Assembly: GCF_030812995.1 (NCBI RefSeq)
Contig: NZ_JAUSTT010000013.1
Span: forward strand, 1-64,000
Direction: 5' to 3'
Source: Bacillus chungangensis
GTDB lineage: Bacteria; Bacillota; Bacilli; Bacillales; Bacillaceae_C
Length of the DNA: 64,000 nt
Part shown: one piece after another, positions 1 to 8,841 of the stretch
How positions within the stretch are numbered: position 1 is the stretch's first letter
How the letters are laid out: every line of letters begins with the position of its first letter
Made by a program: the position numbers and the translations under genes
The notes under the pieces: generated by a model
What the model was told of the DNA's origin: nothing
Database searches by the model: none
The model's input: the letters and a program-made list of their open reading frames with translations, nothing else

Positions 1-136
1 TGAAGCCCCCCTCAAGATGAGATTTCCCATAGCGCAAGCTAGTAAGATCCCTGAAAGATGATCAGGTTGATAGGTCTGAGGTGGAAGTGTGGCGATACAT
101 GGAGCTGACAGATACTAATCGATCGAGGACTTAACC
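1..136 (+). rRNA. 23S ribosomal RNA, 3' end (partial)
   Basis: The window opens inside the last part of a bacterial 23S rRNA gene. The stretch ending in ACTAATCGATCGAGGACTT is the conserved 3' terminus seen in Bacillus 23S genes, and the gene continues to the left of the window. The exact 3' end is set by eye at about position 136. No 5S rRNA gene follows before the first tRNA at 326. Confidence 0.93.
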
Positions 137-203
137 TATATAGTAATATTTTTCGGTTTTGACCATTTCTCCACTATCTAGTTTTGAAAGAATGAAAAAA
201 TAC

Positions 204-231
204 TTGAAAAATAAATAAAATCATATATAAT
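204..231 (+). promoter_or_regulatory. SigA-type promoter for the tRNA cluster
   Basis: TTGAAA at 204-209 and TATAAT at 226-231 are separated by 16 bp. It lies between the 23S end and tRNA-Asn, so the tRNA cluster can be transcribed independently of read-through from the rRNA operon. A short hairpin (CCTTTCCGATAGGAAAG, about 293-309) follows in the leader. Motif match only. Confidence 0.6.
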
Positions 232-325
232 AGAATATGTCAGTTTAAATAGTTTTGCTAACAATCCTGACATATAGAATGGAACATGGAAGCCTTTCCG
301 ATAGGAAAGAAATACTTATTATTGA

Positions 326-400
326 TCCGCAGTAGCTCAGTGGTAGAGCTATCGGCTGTTAACCGATCGGTCGTAGGTTCGAATCCTACCTGCGGAGCCA
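326..400 (+). tRNA. tRNA-Asn (GTT)
   Basis: Full cloverleaf: acceptor TCCGCAG pairs with CTGCGGA, anticodon loop CTGTTAA gives GTT, T-arm GGTTCGAATCC, CCA encoded. First gene of a cluster whose order (Asn-Ser-Glu-Met-Asp-Phe-Tyr-Trp-His-Gln-Gly-Cys-Leu) follows B. subtilis trnD. Confidence 0.97.
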
Positions 401-410
401 TTTATAATAA

Positions 411-503
411 GGAGAGCTGTCCGAGCTGGCCGAAGGAGCACGATTGGAAATCGTGTAGACGGTTAACGCTGTCTCAAGGGTTCAAATCCCTTGCTCTCCG
501 CCA
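411..503 (+). tRNA. tRNA-Ser (GGA)
   Basis: Class II tRNA of 93 nt with a long variable arm; acceptor GGAGAGC pairs with GCTCTCC, anticodon GGA in TTGGAAA, CCA encoded. Lies 10 nt after tRNA-Asn. Confidence 0.97.
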
Positions 504-520
504 TATTCTATTAAAATAAA

Positions 521-595
521 GGCCCCTTGGTCAAGCGGTTAAGACACCGCCCTTTCACGGCGGTAACACGGGTTCGAATCCCGTAGGGGTCACCA
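521..595 (+). tRNA. tRNA-Glu (TTC)
   Basis: Acceptor GGCCCCT pairs with AGGGGTC, anticodon TTC in CTTTCAC, T-arm and encoded CCA present. Confidence 0.97.
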
Positions 596-646
596 TCGTT
601 TCTAGTTTAGGCTAGAGGACAGTACAAGTAAAATAAATTTTATCGT

Positions 647-720
<74 letters not shown>

Positions 721-729
721 TCAAATAAA

Positions 730-805
730 GGTCCCGTGGTGTAGCGGTTAACATGCCTGCCTGTCACGCAGGAGATCGCGGGTTCGATTCCCGTCGGGAC
801 CGCCA
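730..805 (+). tRNA. tRNA-Asp (GTC)
   Basis: Acceptor GGTCCCG pairs with CGGGACC, anticodon GTC in CTGTCAC, CCA encoded. Begins 9 nt after the end of tRNA-fMet. The Val gene that lies nearby in B. subtilis trnD is absent here. Confidence 0.97.
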
Positions 806-848
806 TTTTAAAAAAGATACATAATTGTTGAAAGAGTCATTAAGATTT

Positions 849-924
849 GGCTCGGTAGCTCAGTCGGTAGAGCAATGGACTGAAAATCCATGTGTCGGCG
901 GTTCGATTCCGTCCCGAGCCACCA
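849..924 (+). tRNA. tRNA-Phe (GAA)
   Basis: Acceptor GGCTCGG pairs with CCGAGCC, anticodon GAA in CTGAAAA, CCA encoded. The Thr gene that follows Phe in B. subtilis trnD is absent here. Confidence 0.97.
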
Positions 925-953
925 CTCTTTTTACGTTTATGTTCTTAATATTT

Positions 954-1038
954 GGAGGGGTAGCGAAGTGGCTAAACGCGGCGGACTGTAAATCCGCTCC
1001 CTCAGGGTTCGGCGGTTCGAATCCGTCCCCCTCCACCA
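954..1038 (+). tRNA. tRNA-Tyr (GTA)
   Basis: Class II tRNA of 85 nt; acceptor GGAGGGG pairs with CCCCTCC, anticodon GTA in CTGTAAA, long variable arm, CCA encoded. Confidence 0.97.
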
Positions 1039-1042
1039 TTTT

Positions 1043-1116
1043 AGGGGTATAGTTTAACGGTAGAACAGAGGTCTCCAAAACCTCCAGTGTGGGTTCGATT
1101 CCTACTACCCCTGCCA
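1043..1116 (+). tRNA. tRNA-Trp (CCA)
   Basis: Acceptor AGGGGTA pairs with TACCCCT, anticodon CCA in CTCCAAA, 3' CCA encoded. Confidence 0.97.
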
Positions 1117-1125
1117 AAAAATTAT

Positions 1126-1201
1126 GGCGGCTATGGCGAAGTGGTTAACGCATCGGATTGTGGCTCCGACATCATGGGTTCGATTCCCATTAGTCGCCCC
1201 A
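1126..1201 (+). tRNA. tRNA-His (GTG)
   Basis: The extra 5' G (position -1) faces C73, as in bacterial tRNA-His; acceptor GCGGCTA pairs with TAGTCGC, anticodon GTG in TTGTGGC, CCA encoded. Confidence 0.96.
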
Positions 1202-1219
1202 TTTATATTATATCATCGT

Positions 1220-1291
1220 TGGGCCATAGCCAAGCGGTAAGGCAACGGACTTTGACTCCGTTATGCGTTGGTTCGAATCCAGCTGGCCCAG
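1220..1291 (+). tRNA. tRNA-Gln (TTG), no encoded CCA
   Basis: Acceptor TGGGCCA pairs with TGGCCCA, anticodon TTG in CTTTGAC, discriminator G. The genome continues TGA, so CCA must be added after transcription. A 91-nt spacer follows, longer than elsewhere in the cluster, with a TATAAT at 1323-1328 that could be a weak internal promoter. Confidence 0.96.
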
Positions 1292-1382
1292 TGAATGCTT
1301 GTGTTGGGCAGTTGAGGTCATGTATAATATAAAAGTGAATGTGAAATTCAACATAAAATAATTAAAAGTCTGCTTCACAATT

Positions 1383-1457
1383 GCGGAAGTAGTTCAGTGG
1401 TAGAACACCACCTTGCCAAGGTGGGGGTCGCGGGTTCGAATCCCGTCTTCCGCTCCA
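1383..1457 (+). tRNA. tRNA-Gly (GCC)
   Basis: Acceptor GCGGAAG pairs with CTTCCGC, anticodon GCC in TTGCCAA, CCA encoded. Confidence 0.97.
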
Positions 1458-1461
1458 TAAT

Positions 1462-1535
<74 letters not shown>

Positions 1536-1543
1536 ATCTGCTT

Positions 1544-1625
1544 GCCGGTGTGGCGGAATTGGCAGACGCGCACGACTCAAAATCGTGTTCCTCACGGAGT
1601 GCCGGTTCGATCCCGGCCACCGGTA
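1544..1625 (+). tRNA. tRNA-Leu (CAA), no encoded CCA; island attachment site
   Basis: Class II tRNA with anticodon CAA in CTCAAAA; acceptor GCCGGTG pairs with CACCGGT, leaving a G1-U72 wobble. No CCA follows the discriminator A (next bases TCG). The last 17 bases plus one base (1609-1626) are repeated exactly at 8406-8423, so the 3' end of this gene served as an integration site for the restriction-modification island. Confidence 0.94.
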
Positions 1626-1626
1626 T
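1609..1626 (+). repeat. attL-like direct repeat within tRNA-Leu 3' end
   Basis: GATCCCGGCCACCGGTAT covers the T-arm 3' half, the acceptor 3' strand and discriminator of tRNA-Leu, and recurs exactly at 8406-8423. It stretches to 21 bp with one mismatch (TTC versus TTT before it). The two copies bracket the XRE remnant and hsdMSR, as expected for attL/attR of a tRNA-targeting island. Confidence 0.85.
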
Positions 1627-1658
1627 CGAGAAAAGTGGAAAAAGACTATAGGAAATAA

Positions 1659-1689
1659 GGGATCTCACTGTGTGTGAGGTTCTTTTTTT
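1659..1689 (+). terminator. Rho-independent terminator after the tRNA cluster
   Basis: GATCTCAC and GTGAGGTTC form a stem followed by a run of seven T. It lies inside the island, so it replaced the original tRNA operon terminator, which probably survives at 8441-8473. Confidence 0.75.
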
Positions 1690-1725
1690 GTTGTACCCCG
1701 AAATTGGAAACAGGAGTAAGAGCAA

Positions 1726-2060
1726 ATGAATTGAGTCGTGATAATCGTAACCATATTGTTGTGTGTGTGAGATAATTTTAACAAGCTCTCTCCCATTCAT
1801 TATCCTTTGAAGAAACTTTGTATTAGCGAATTTTTGTTTGCTCTCAGCTTTAAGAACATCTTCATTATCAGACATATTTTCAAGTTCTGTAGGTTAGTGT
1901 CTAAGGCGTTTAAAATAGAAAGTAAAGTTGCACTTTCAGCTTTTCCAGTAGCCTCTAATCTACGTACAGTTCTTTCACTTACTTTTGTAATTACAGCTAA
2001 TTTAGCTTGAGTCCATAGCTTTAAATTTCTTAGTTCCTTAATTTTATTTCCTATGTGCAT
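1726..2060 (-). pseudogene. XRE-family HTH regulator, frameshifted and truncated
   Basis: The N-terminal 60 residues (start 2060, RBS AAGGAG) are a clear Xre/Cro helix-turn-helix with TQAKLAVITKVSERTVRRLE. In the starting frame the protein then runs into a nonsense tail and stops at 1800. One frame over, just after LQNL, the sequence continues sensibly (MSDNEDVLKAESKQKF, later NGRELVKII and QYGYDYHDSIH), which looks like the usual C-terminal half of such regulators. A single-base deletion near 1880 would explain the split. Past about 1726 the second frame degenerates at the island's left edge. Divergent from hsdM, so it may once have controlled the restriction genes; probably non-functional, although the 86-residue HTH piece could still be made. 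Confidence 0.6.
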
Positions 2061-2157
2061 TAGATAACATCTCCTTGTCTCTTTATTTGCCTTTATTATA
2101 TATCTTTAGAAATATTGAATAAGTTAGACCAATAATAGAAAAAGTGAGGAACGCAAC

Positions 2158-3750
2158 ATGGCTGAATTAAATTCAAAATTATTTAGTGCCGCAGACAACT
2201 TGCGAAGCAAAATGGATGCATCAGAATACAAAAACTACTTATTAGGATTAATCTTTTACAAGTACTTATCTGATAAGTTATTAGAAAAAGTAGTTGAAAT
2301 AGCAGATGAATCGCTAGAAGAATACGACACACAAGAAAAAAAAACTCAATTGTATAGGGATTTATTAGCAGATGAAGAGATAAAAAATGACTTGATTGAA
2401 ACGTTAGTGGATACATTGGGCTATGATATTGAACCAGAGTATTTATTCAATGTACTAACCAATCAAGCTAAACAAAACACGTTTCAGTTGAATGATTTGA
2501 ATAAAGCCTTTATCGATTTGTCTACGAAATATGATCAATTTAATGGATTGTTTGATGATGTGGATTTGAAATCAAAAAAACTGGGATCAGATGATCAACA
2601 ACGAAACATTACCATTACAGAAGTACTGAAGAAACTAAATGATATCGATGTGATAGGACATAATGGCGATGTCATTGGGGATGCTTATGAGTTCTTGATA
2701 GGTCAATTTGCCTCAGAAGCTGGTAAGAAAGCAGGAGAATTCTACACACCTCATGAAGTATCTGACATGATGGCTCGTATTGCTACAATTGGTCAAGAAG
2801 ATAAAAAACTGTTTAGTGTATATGACCCAACCATGGGATCAGGTTCCTTGATGTTGAATATTCGAAACTATATTAACCATCCAGATAGTGCAAAGTTTCA
2901 TGGGCAAGAACTAAATACAACGACCTATAATCTAGCAAAGATGAACTTGATCTTGCATGGTGTTGATAAAGATGATATGCGTTTACGGAATGGGGATACA
3001 TTGAACAAAGATTGGCCGACAGATGAGCCTTATACCTTTGATGCTGTCCTTATGAATCCACCCTACTCTGCAAAATGGTCCGCAGATGATACATTCTTAA
3101 ATGATTCTCGTTTCAATCGTTACGGGAAGTTAGCGCCAAAATCAAAAGCAGACTTTGCTTTTCTTTTACACGGGTTCTATCATTTGAAAGATTCAGGAAC
3201 AATGGCAATCGTTTTACCACATGGGGTACTGTTCCGTGGAGCTGCAGAAGGTATGATTCGTAAGAAATTATTAGAAGATGGCAGTATTTATGCCGTAATT
3301 GGCTTGCCGGCGAACTTATTCTTTGGGACATCAATTCCAACAACAGTCATCATTTTGAAGAAAAATCGTACCATTCGGGATGTTTTATTTATTGATGCAA
3401 GCAAAGAGTTTACGAAAGAAAAGAACCAAAATAAACTTTCCAAAGAAAATATTAATAAGATTGTCGAAACGTATAAGAAGCGAGAATATGTTGAGAAATA
3501 TGCCCACCTCGCTACCTTTAATGAAATCAAAGAGAATGATTTCAATTTGAACATCCCTCGCTACGTCGATACCTTTGAAGAAGAGGAGCCTGTTGATATG
3601 GCTACAATTGGTTCAACCATTCAAGAGATTCGAAAAGAAAAAGCAGAACTAGAATCTAGTCTATATGACATAATTTCTTCGCTACAATTTGATGAAGAAA
3701 ACGCAGAATGGATCAAGGGTGCATTAGAGGTGTTTAATCGTGGGAAATAA
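2158..3750 (+). CDS. hsdM: Type I restriction-modification DNA methyltransferase subunit HsdM
   Basis: Adenine-N6 methyltransferase subunit (530 aa) of a type I restriction-modification enzyme, which methylates host DNA at the sites chosen by HsdS and forms the M2S core of the complex. The N-terminal helical domain (residues 1-150, NLRSKMDASEYKNYLLGLI) is followed by the N6-methylase fold: AGEFYTPHEVSDMMARI near 200, the AdoMet-binding DPTMGSGSL near 225, and the catalytic NPPY (MNPPYSAKW) near 300. Length is normal for HsdM. Starts after GTGAGGAA and overlaps hsdS by 11 bp, so the two are translationally coupled. First gene of the island operon hsdM-hsdS-hsdR. Confidence 0.96.
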   Translation: MAELNSKLFSAADNLRSKMDASEYKNYLLGLIFYKYLSDKLLEKVVEIADESLEEYDTQEKKTQLYRDLLADEEIKNDLIETLVDTLGYDIEPEYLFNVLTNQAKQNTFQLNDLNKAFIDLSTKYDQFNGLFDDVDLKSKKLGSDDQQRNITITEVLKKLNDIDVIGHNGDVIGDAYEFLIGQFASEAGKKAGEFYTPHEVSDMMARIATIGQEDKKLFSVYDPTMGSGSLMLNIRNYINHPDSAKFHGQELNTTTYNLAKMNLILHGVDKDDMRLRNGDTLNKDWPTDEPYTFDAVLMNPPYSAKWSADDTFLNDSRFNRYGKLAPKSKADFAFLLHGFYHLKDSGTMAIVLPHGVLFRGAAEGMIRKKLLEDGSIYAVIGLPANLFFGTSIPTTVIILKKNRTIRDVLFIDASKEFTKEKNQNKLSKENINKIVETYKKREYVEKYAHLATFNEIKENDFNLNIPRYVDTFEEEEPVDMATIGSTIQEIRKEKAELESSLYDIISSLQFDEENAEWIKGALEVFNRGK

Positions 3751-5011
3751 ACGTACACCAGAAATTCGCTTCCCAGGATTTACTGAAGGTTGGAAACAGC
3801 GTAAACTGGATTCAATAGTAGATAGAATTAAATCATATTCTTTATCTCGTGATGTGGAGACGAGTGAATATACAGGGTACAAGTATATTCATTACGGTGA
3901 CATCCATACGAAAGTTGCAGATGTAATAGATGAGTCTAGCAATTTGCCGAATATAAAAGCTGGAAATTATGAACTACTGGAAAAGGGAGATTTAGTATTA
4001 GCTGATGCTTCGGAAGATTATCAAGGAATAGCCACACCTGCTGTAATTACCATAGATACGCCATACAAGCTAGTTTCTGGACTCCATACAATAGCTTTGA
4101 GACCAAAACAAGTAGATTCTTTGTTTCTTTACTATTTGATTCATTCACCAATTTTTAGAAAGTATGGTTACAAGACAGGTACAGGAATGAAGGTATTTGG
4201 AATTAGCGTTACGAACCTTCTAAAATTTGAAAGTATGTTCCCGTTGTTGGAAGAACAAATCAAAATAGGTAACTTTCTCAAACAATTAGATGACACGATC
4301 GCTCTTCATCAGCAAGAACTAACCACCCTCAAACTAACAAAACAGGGATTCTTGCAAAAAATGTTTCTAAAAGAAGGAGAGTCCGTGCCGGAAGTTCGTT
4401 TCCCAGGATTTACTAGAGATTGGGAACAGCGTAAGTTTTTTGATAACATAAAAAGTATTATAGATTTTAGAGGTAGAACTCCAAAAAAACTCGGACTTGA
4501 ATGGAGTGAAAGAGGTTATCTAGCTCTATCTGCCTTAAATGTAAAAAATGGATATATAGATCCTTCTGCTGATGCCCATTACGGTGATGAAGAATTGTAT
4601 CAAAAATGGATGGGGGGGCGGGAATTAAAACAAGGACAGGTACTATTTACGACAGAAGCACCTATGGGAAATGTAGCTCAAGTACCTGATAATAAGGGGT
4701 ATATTCTTAGCCAAAGGACCATAGCCTTTGATGTCCATGAGAACAAAATAACTAATGAATTTCTTAGCGTATTGCTTTGTTCCCCTAAAGTGTTTAATGA
4801 ATTATCTTCACTATCAAGTGGAGGAACTGCTAAAGGCGTTAGTCAAAAATCGCTATCGCAGTTAAAAGTGGAAGTCCCTAAATCATTAGATGAACAAATC
4901 AAAATCGGTGACTTTTTCAAAAAACTCGACAACACGATCGCTCTTCATCAACGTGAGTTAGAAGCCTTAAAAGAAACGAAAAAAGCATTTCTACAAAAGA
5001 TGTTTGTCTAA
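3740..5011 (+). CDS. hsdS: Type I restriction-modification specificity subunit HsdS
   Basis: DNA-recognition subunit (423 aa) that sets the bipartite target of both methylation and cleavage. GTG start preceded by GAGGTG, overlapping hsdM. It has two target-recognition domains (about residues 1-165 and 215-375), each opening with RFPGFT and QRK, and two matching spacer helices containing EQIKIG and DTIALHQ or NTIALHQ. This duplicated architecture is standard. The DNA encoding these repeats is also conserved (3761-3805 with 4391-4435, and 4253-4311 with 4892-4950), which would allow recombination between halves. No second hsdS or inverted partial copy lies nearby, so phase variation cannot be shown. 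The target sequence cannot be predicted from here. Confidence 0.95.
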   Translation: MGNKRTPEIRFPGFTEGWKQRKLDSIVDRIKSYSLSRDVETSEYTGYKYIHYGDIHTKVADVIDESSNLPNIKAGNYELLEKGDLVLADASEDYQGIATPAVITIDTPYKLVSGLHTIALRPKQVDSLFLYYLIHSPIFRKYGYKTGTGMKVFGISVTNLLKFESMFPLLEEQIKIGNFLKQLDDTIALHQQELTTLKLTKQGFLQKMFLKEGESVPEVRFPGFTRDWEQRKFFDNIKSIIDFRGRTPKKLGLEWSERGYLALSALNVKNGYIDPSADAHYGDEELYQKWMGGRELKQGQVLFTTEAPMGNVAQVPDNKGYILSQRTIAFDVHENKITNEFLSVLLCSPKVFNELSSLSSGGTAKGVSQKSLSQLKVEVPKSLDEQIKIGDFFKKLDNTIALHQRELEALKETKKAFLQKMFV

Positions 5012-5034
5012 GCGAATAGAAGAGAGGGAGAAAC

Positions 5035-8000
5035 ATGACAAAGATACCACATCACAATGAAGCTGAAGTGGAACGTCGCCTGATTGAAGTGCTAGGGGAA
5101 GGGCATAATCAGTGGAACTATCGCCCAGATTTAAAATCGGAAGAAGATCTATGGAAGAACTTGCGTCAAAAAATTACGCAAAATAACTTATCAGAAATTG
5201 GGGAACATCCAATTTCTGATAAAGAATTTGACACTATTAAAACAGAATTACTATCGAAAACAAAGACACCCTTTGATGCTGCTAGATGGCTTAAAGGGGA
5301 GAACGGGATCTCTCGCATAACGATTGAACGTGAAGATGTATCCCTGGGTTCAATGTCGTTGGTGTTGTACTCCAACCAAGACATTGGTGGCGGAATCTCT
5401 ACATACGAAGTTGTTCATCAGATTGCGAAACAAAAGGCAAACGTTGATTATCGTGATCGCCGATTTGACGTGACACTCTTAATCAATGGGTTGCCCATTG
5501 TTCAAATTGAATTGAAGCAAGTCAGTGCCAAAGACGGCGTATTCCAAGCCTATAATCAAATCAAGAAATACGCCGAAGAAGGGCTGTTTAGAAATAATAT
5601 CTTTTCTACTCTTCAGTTATTTGTTATTTCCAATGAACAAACGACTCGCTATTTTGCTAATGCGATGCCAAAAGACATGTATAAGAAATTTGTCTTTAGC
5701 TGGCGGACCACAGATAATCGAAAAGTAGAAAATCTCTATGAATTTGTGAAACAAGTTTTAAATATTCCAGATGCACATCGCTTGATTGCAAATTATACGA
5801 TTGTAAGTGAGGACCAAGACAACAAAACCTTAATGGTGTTAAAACCGTATCAAATTCATGCTATTGAAGCCTTGTTTACATCTGCCATGAAGCATGTATC
5901 CGGATTTGTTTGGCATACGACTGGTTCAGGAAAAACGTTGACAAGTTTTGTTTCTACGAAGTTATTAGCTCGCAAATCAGGTGTAGATCGTACAATTATG
6001 CTCATTGACCGAAAAGACTTGGACAATCAAACTACCACTGAATTCACCAAATTTGCTTCCGAGTTTAATACCGGTATTTCTTCTGGTAATGCCAAGTCTA
6101 ATAGCTTGATTGTCGGGACCGGAAGTGCGAAAGAGCTAAGTAATACTCTACTATCTGATGCCAATTCCAATACAGTGATTATTACCACTCGTCAAAAATT
6201 AGAAGCTGCCTTGCGCTATGCCCAAAGGCAAGAGGAACAAAAAGGCACCCAACGTTTTAAGAAACTACTGGGGCAACATATTGTCTTTGTCGTAGATGAA
6301 TGCCATCGAGCGTTAAGTGCTGAAGGGATGGAAGTGATTAAGGGGTTCTTTCCAAATTCTACATGGTTTGGTTTTACAGGTACGCCAATATTTAATGAAA
6401 ATAAAAAACAAGCTAAAGGCCAATTAGCTCGCATCACTCGTGATCAATATGGAGAAGTTTTGCACACTTATACCATTAAGAATGCATTAGATGATGGGGC
6501 TGTTTTAGGATTCCAAGTAGAGCATGAAGATACGATTGAACCAACATCATTAAATAATTACATTTTTGATCAATTGCGGAAAAATGAAAAATACGCCCAT
6601 TTTAGTGATGATGAAATTAACGATATTATCGATCAAATGGATGGAATGGAAAAGGAAGCATATCTTGAACCATTGACTTTCGAAAGCGATGAACATATTC
6701 AAAAAGTCATTTATAAGATTTTTCGACCTGATAATGCCTATACCAAATTTGATTTCCAAAATGGTCGACCACAAAAGTCTGCCATTTTAACAACAAGTTC
6801 GATTGATATGGCAAAACGCTACTATCGGGCAATCAAGGAAATGACCAAAGATCCAGAATGGTTGACGAAAGAATTTGCTGGACATCCGATTCGAACGGGG
6901 CGTACGATTGAAGATCCGGACTTCCCTCGGATTGCCATCACCTATTCGATACAAGAAAACGAAGATAATTCCAAACAAAATCAAAATGAAATGAAAGAAA
7001 TTATCAAGGAGTATAACGATTATTATCACACAGCTTGGTCGATAGAAGATATTGAACGATATAATGGCGATATCAACAATCGTTTAGCTCGTAAGAAAGC
7101 AGAGTTCAAAGAATTTGGGAAACAAATTGACCTTGTCATTGTCGTAGATCGCTTATTGACTGGATTTGATGCACCAACGATTCAAACGTTATTTGTAGAT
7201 CGAAATTTAAGTTATGCCAATTTGATCCAAGCCTTTTCTCGAACCAATCGTACTTATCCAGGAAAGACAAAGGGATTGATTGTGACATTCCGAAAACCTT
7301 CGACAATGGAACAAAATGTAAAGAATGCGACAAAGTTATATTCTCAAGAACAAGAGGAATCCAAGCTTGTTTATCCAACTTATGATGAATCGAAGAAACA
7401 CTTCAAAAAAGCTCACAAAGTGCTATCAACGTTAGTTCCAAATCCAACCTATATTAACGAGCACTCACCGCTTGAAACCCGGGTTGAATTTGTGAAAGCT
7501 TTCCAAGAGTTGAATAATGCCTACGAAGCTTTAGTTACGTATGATGATTACAACGATGATATGGAGAAGTCAAAAGTACTTCAAGAACAGGTGAAGACCT
7601 TAGAAGAATATATTGGCGTATACAACACGGTCAAGGGTTCGCTAGTCGATGAAGGGAGCCAAAATGGACCGAGACCAGATTTCTCAGACATTGAATTTTA
7701 TGGAGAAAATGCGATTAAAATTTATGATATTGACTCAACCTATATTGACCAGTTATTAGAAACGTACTCAGCCAATAATCAGAATATCCGTAACGAGATC
7801 GAAAAAGCACTTCAAAAACTGAAAAAATCAGAAATTGTTAAAGAAGTATACCGTTCGATTTTAAACGCTATTGATACCAAAGAAATAGATTCAGAGGAAG
7901 ATATTTTTGTAGTGAAACGACGCTTTTTCACTAAAGCAAGTAACAAGACGATTAAAAAATTTGCGAAAACTTGGTTTGTGGAAGAAAATGAACTGCATTT

Positions 8001-8193
8001 ATCTGCGATACAATATGTGATAGGAACAGAACCTATTCCGAATATTGGGAGAATTATTAACAGCAAGCAATTTGATAAGTATAAAGCCATACATCCAGAT
8101 GCAAAACCATTGAAATATGGACCAGAAATGAAGCGTCAGTGGAGAAAGACATTAGATGAAGTCATTGTACCTTTGAATGACGAGTTAAGATAA
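5035..8193 (+). CDS. hsdR: Type I restriction enzyme endonuclease/translocase subunit HsdR
   Basis: Motor and nuclease subunit (1052 aa) that translocates DNA using ATP and cuts unmodified DNA away from the recognition site. The N-terminal endonuclease domain has the PD-(D/E)xK pattern RRFDVTLLINGLPIVQIELKQ split across about residues 140-162 (D, E, K). The SF2 helicase core follows, with Walker A TGSGKT near 295, DECH (VDECHR) near 420, GFTGTP near 443, and helicase C motifs including LLTGFDAP and QAFSRTNR around 705-740. The C-terminal 250 residues are the coiled domain that docks on HsdM/HsdS. RBS GAGGGAG, 23 bp after hsdS, same operon. Full length with no broken motif, so the system looks active. 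Confidence 0.96.
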   Translation: MTKIPHHNEAEVERRLIEVLGEGHNQWNYRPDLKSEEDLWKNLRQKITQNNLSEIGEHPISDKEFDTIKTELLSKTKTPFDAARWLKGENGISRITIEREDVSLGSMSLVLYSNQDIGGGISTYEVVHQIAKQKANVDYRDRRFDVTLLINGLPIVQIELKQVSAKDGVFQAYNQIKKYAEEGLFRNNIFSTLQLFVISNEQTTRYFANAMPKDMYKKFVFSWRTTDNRKVENLYEFVKQVLNIPDAHRLIANYTIVSEDQDNKTLMVLKPYQIHAIEALFTSAMKHVSGFVWHTTGSGKTLTSFVSTKLLARKSGVDRTIMLIDRKDLDNQTTTEFTKFASEFNTGISSGNAKSNSLIVGTGSAKELSNTLLSDANSNTVIITTRQKLEAALRYAQRQEEQKGTQRFKKLLGQHIVFVVDECHRALSAEGMEVIKGFFPNSTWFGFTGTPIFNENKKQAKGQLARITRDQYGEVLHTYTIKNALDDGAVLGFQVEHEDTIEPTSLNNYIFDQLRKNEKYAHFSDDEINDIIDQMDGMEKEAYLEPLTFESDEHIQKVIYKIFRPDNAYTKFDFQNGRPQKSAILTTSSIDMAKRYYRAIKEMTKDPEWLTKEFAGHPIRTGRTIEDPDFPRIAITYSIQENEDNSKQNQNEMKEIIKEYNDYYHTAWSIEDIERYNGDINNRLARKKAEFKEFGKQIDLVIVVDRLLTGFDAPTIQTLFVDRNLSYANLIQAFSRTNRTYPGKTKGLIVTFRKPSTMEQNVKNATKLYSQEQEESKLVYPTYDESKKHFKKAHKVLSTLVPNPTYINEHSPLETRVEFVKAFQELNNAYEALVTYDDYNDDMEKSKVLQEQVKTLEEYIGVYNTVKGSLVDEGSQNGPRPDFSDIEFYGENAIKIYDIDSTYIDQLLETYSANNQNIRNEIEKALQKLKKSEIVKEVYRSILNAIDTKEIDSEEDIFVVKRRFFTKASNKTIKKFAKTWFVEENELHLSAIQYVIGTEPIPNIGRIINSKQFDKYKAIHPDAKPLKYGPEMKRQWRKTLDEVIVPLNDELR

Positions 8194-8405
8194 AATCGTT
8201 TAAAATTAATGTTTTTCTTTAAAAGGGTTAGAGAATTTTGTTTAACAAGTCTTTATAACTTAGAGAATTATATATTGGTGATGATAAAAGAAAATAAATG
8301 AGAAAAAGATGGACAAACTTATATTTTTCAATTTAGTTGTTTTACAAAAATTTTACATATTGCTAATAAAAAACCTTGTAGTATCAATAATTTAACCATT
8401 ATTTT

Positions 8406-8423
8406 GATCCCGGCCACCGGTAT
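8406..8423 (+). repeat. attR-like direct repeat of tRNA-Leu 3' end
   Basis: Exact 18-bp copy of 1609-1626, 213 bp after hsdR, with no tRNA body around it. It marks the right edge of the restriction island. The stretch 8194-8405 between hsdR and this site holds no recognisable gene. Confidence 0.85.
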
Positions 8424-8440
8424 TAATAAACGTTATTTGA

Positions 8441-8473
8441 AGCGGTTTTCCCGAAATGGGAAGCCGTTTTTTG
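8441..8473 (+). terminator. Terminator, probably the original end of the tRNA operon
   Basis: GCGGTTTTCCC and GGGAAGCCG form a stem around AAAT, followed by TTTTTT. It sits just right of the attR-like repeat, exactly where the tRNA-Leu terminator would be if the island were removed. Confidence 0.65.
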
Positions 8474-8841
8474 TGTTTTTATGGCCTTTTTGGTCGTGGA
8501 AACTAGAAAAACGAAGCGAAAGGCTTCCATTTAGTCAGAATTTAAATAAGTATAGAACACTTGTGGATGTTTATAGGTATTTATTCTTTTACGTAATCAA
8601 GATTAATAAGTGTTTGATAAATTCTATCATTCATCTCTACATCACTAGCAATTTAACTGCCTATTCTTATGATATTAAGATGTGCAAAAATATTAGCAAT
8701 AAACGGGAATGACAGATTGCATTACGATATTAAATGACTATTACTCGTCTTTACAATAAGTTGTAGTTGCCAACTTTCAACATTGACATTACTAGAAAGA
8801 ACTGTTAGGTTTATTAGTAAGTTCATATTGATTATTTCTAA
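8474..8841. other. Intergenic stretch, no gene recognised
   Basis: No convincing coding sequence on either strand. Near its right end a possible promoter for bglA is visible: TTGACA at 8784-8789 and TAGGTT at 8806-8811 with a TGT extension and 16 bp spacing. Confidence 0.4.

Noticed and set aside
8404-8712. 102-codon frame starting at the right att repeat
   Set aside because: It begins in the att sequence, runs through a terminator hairpin, and has no ribosome binding site or recognisable protein features.
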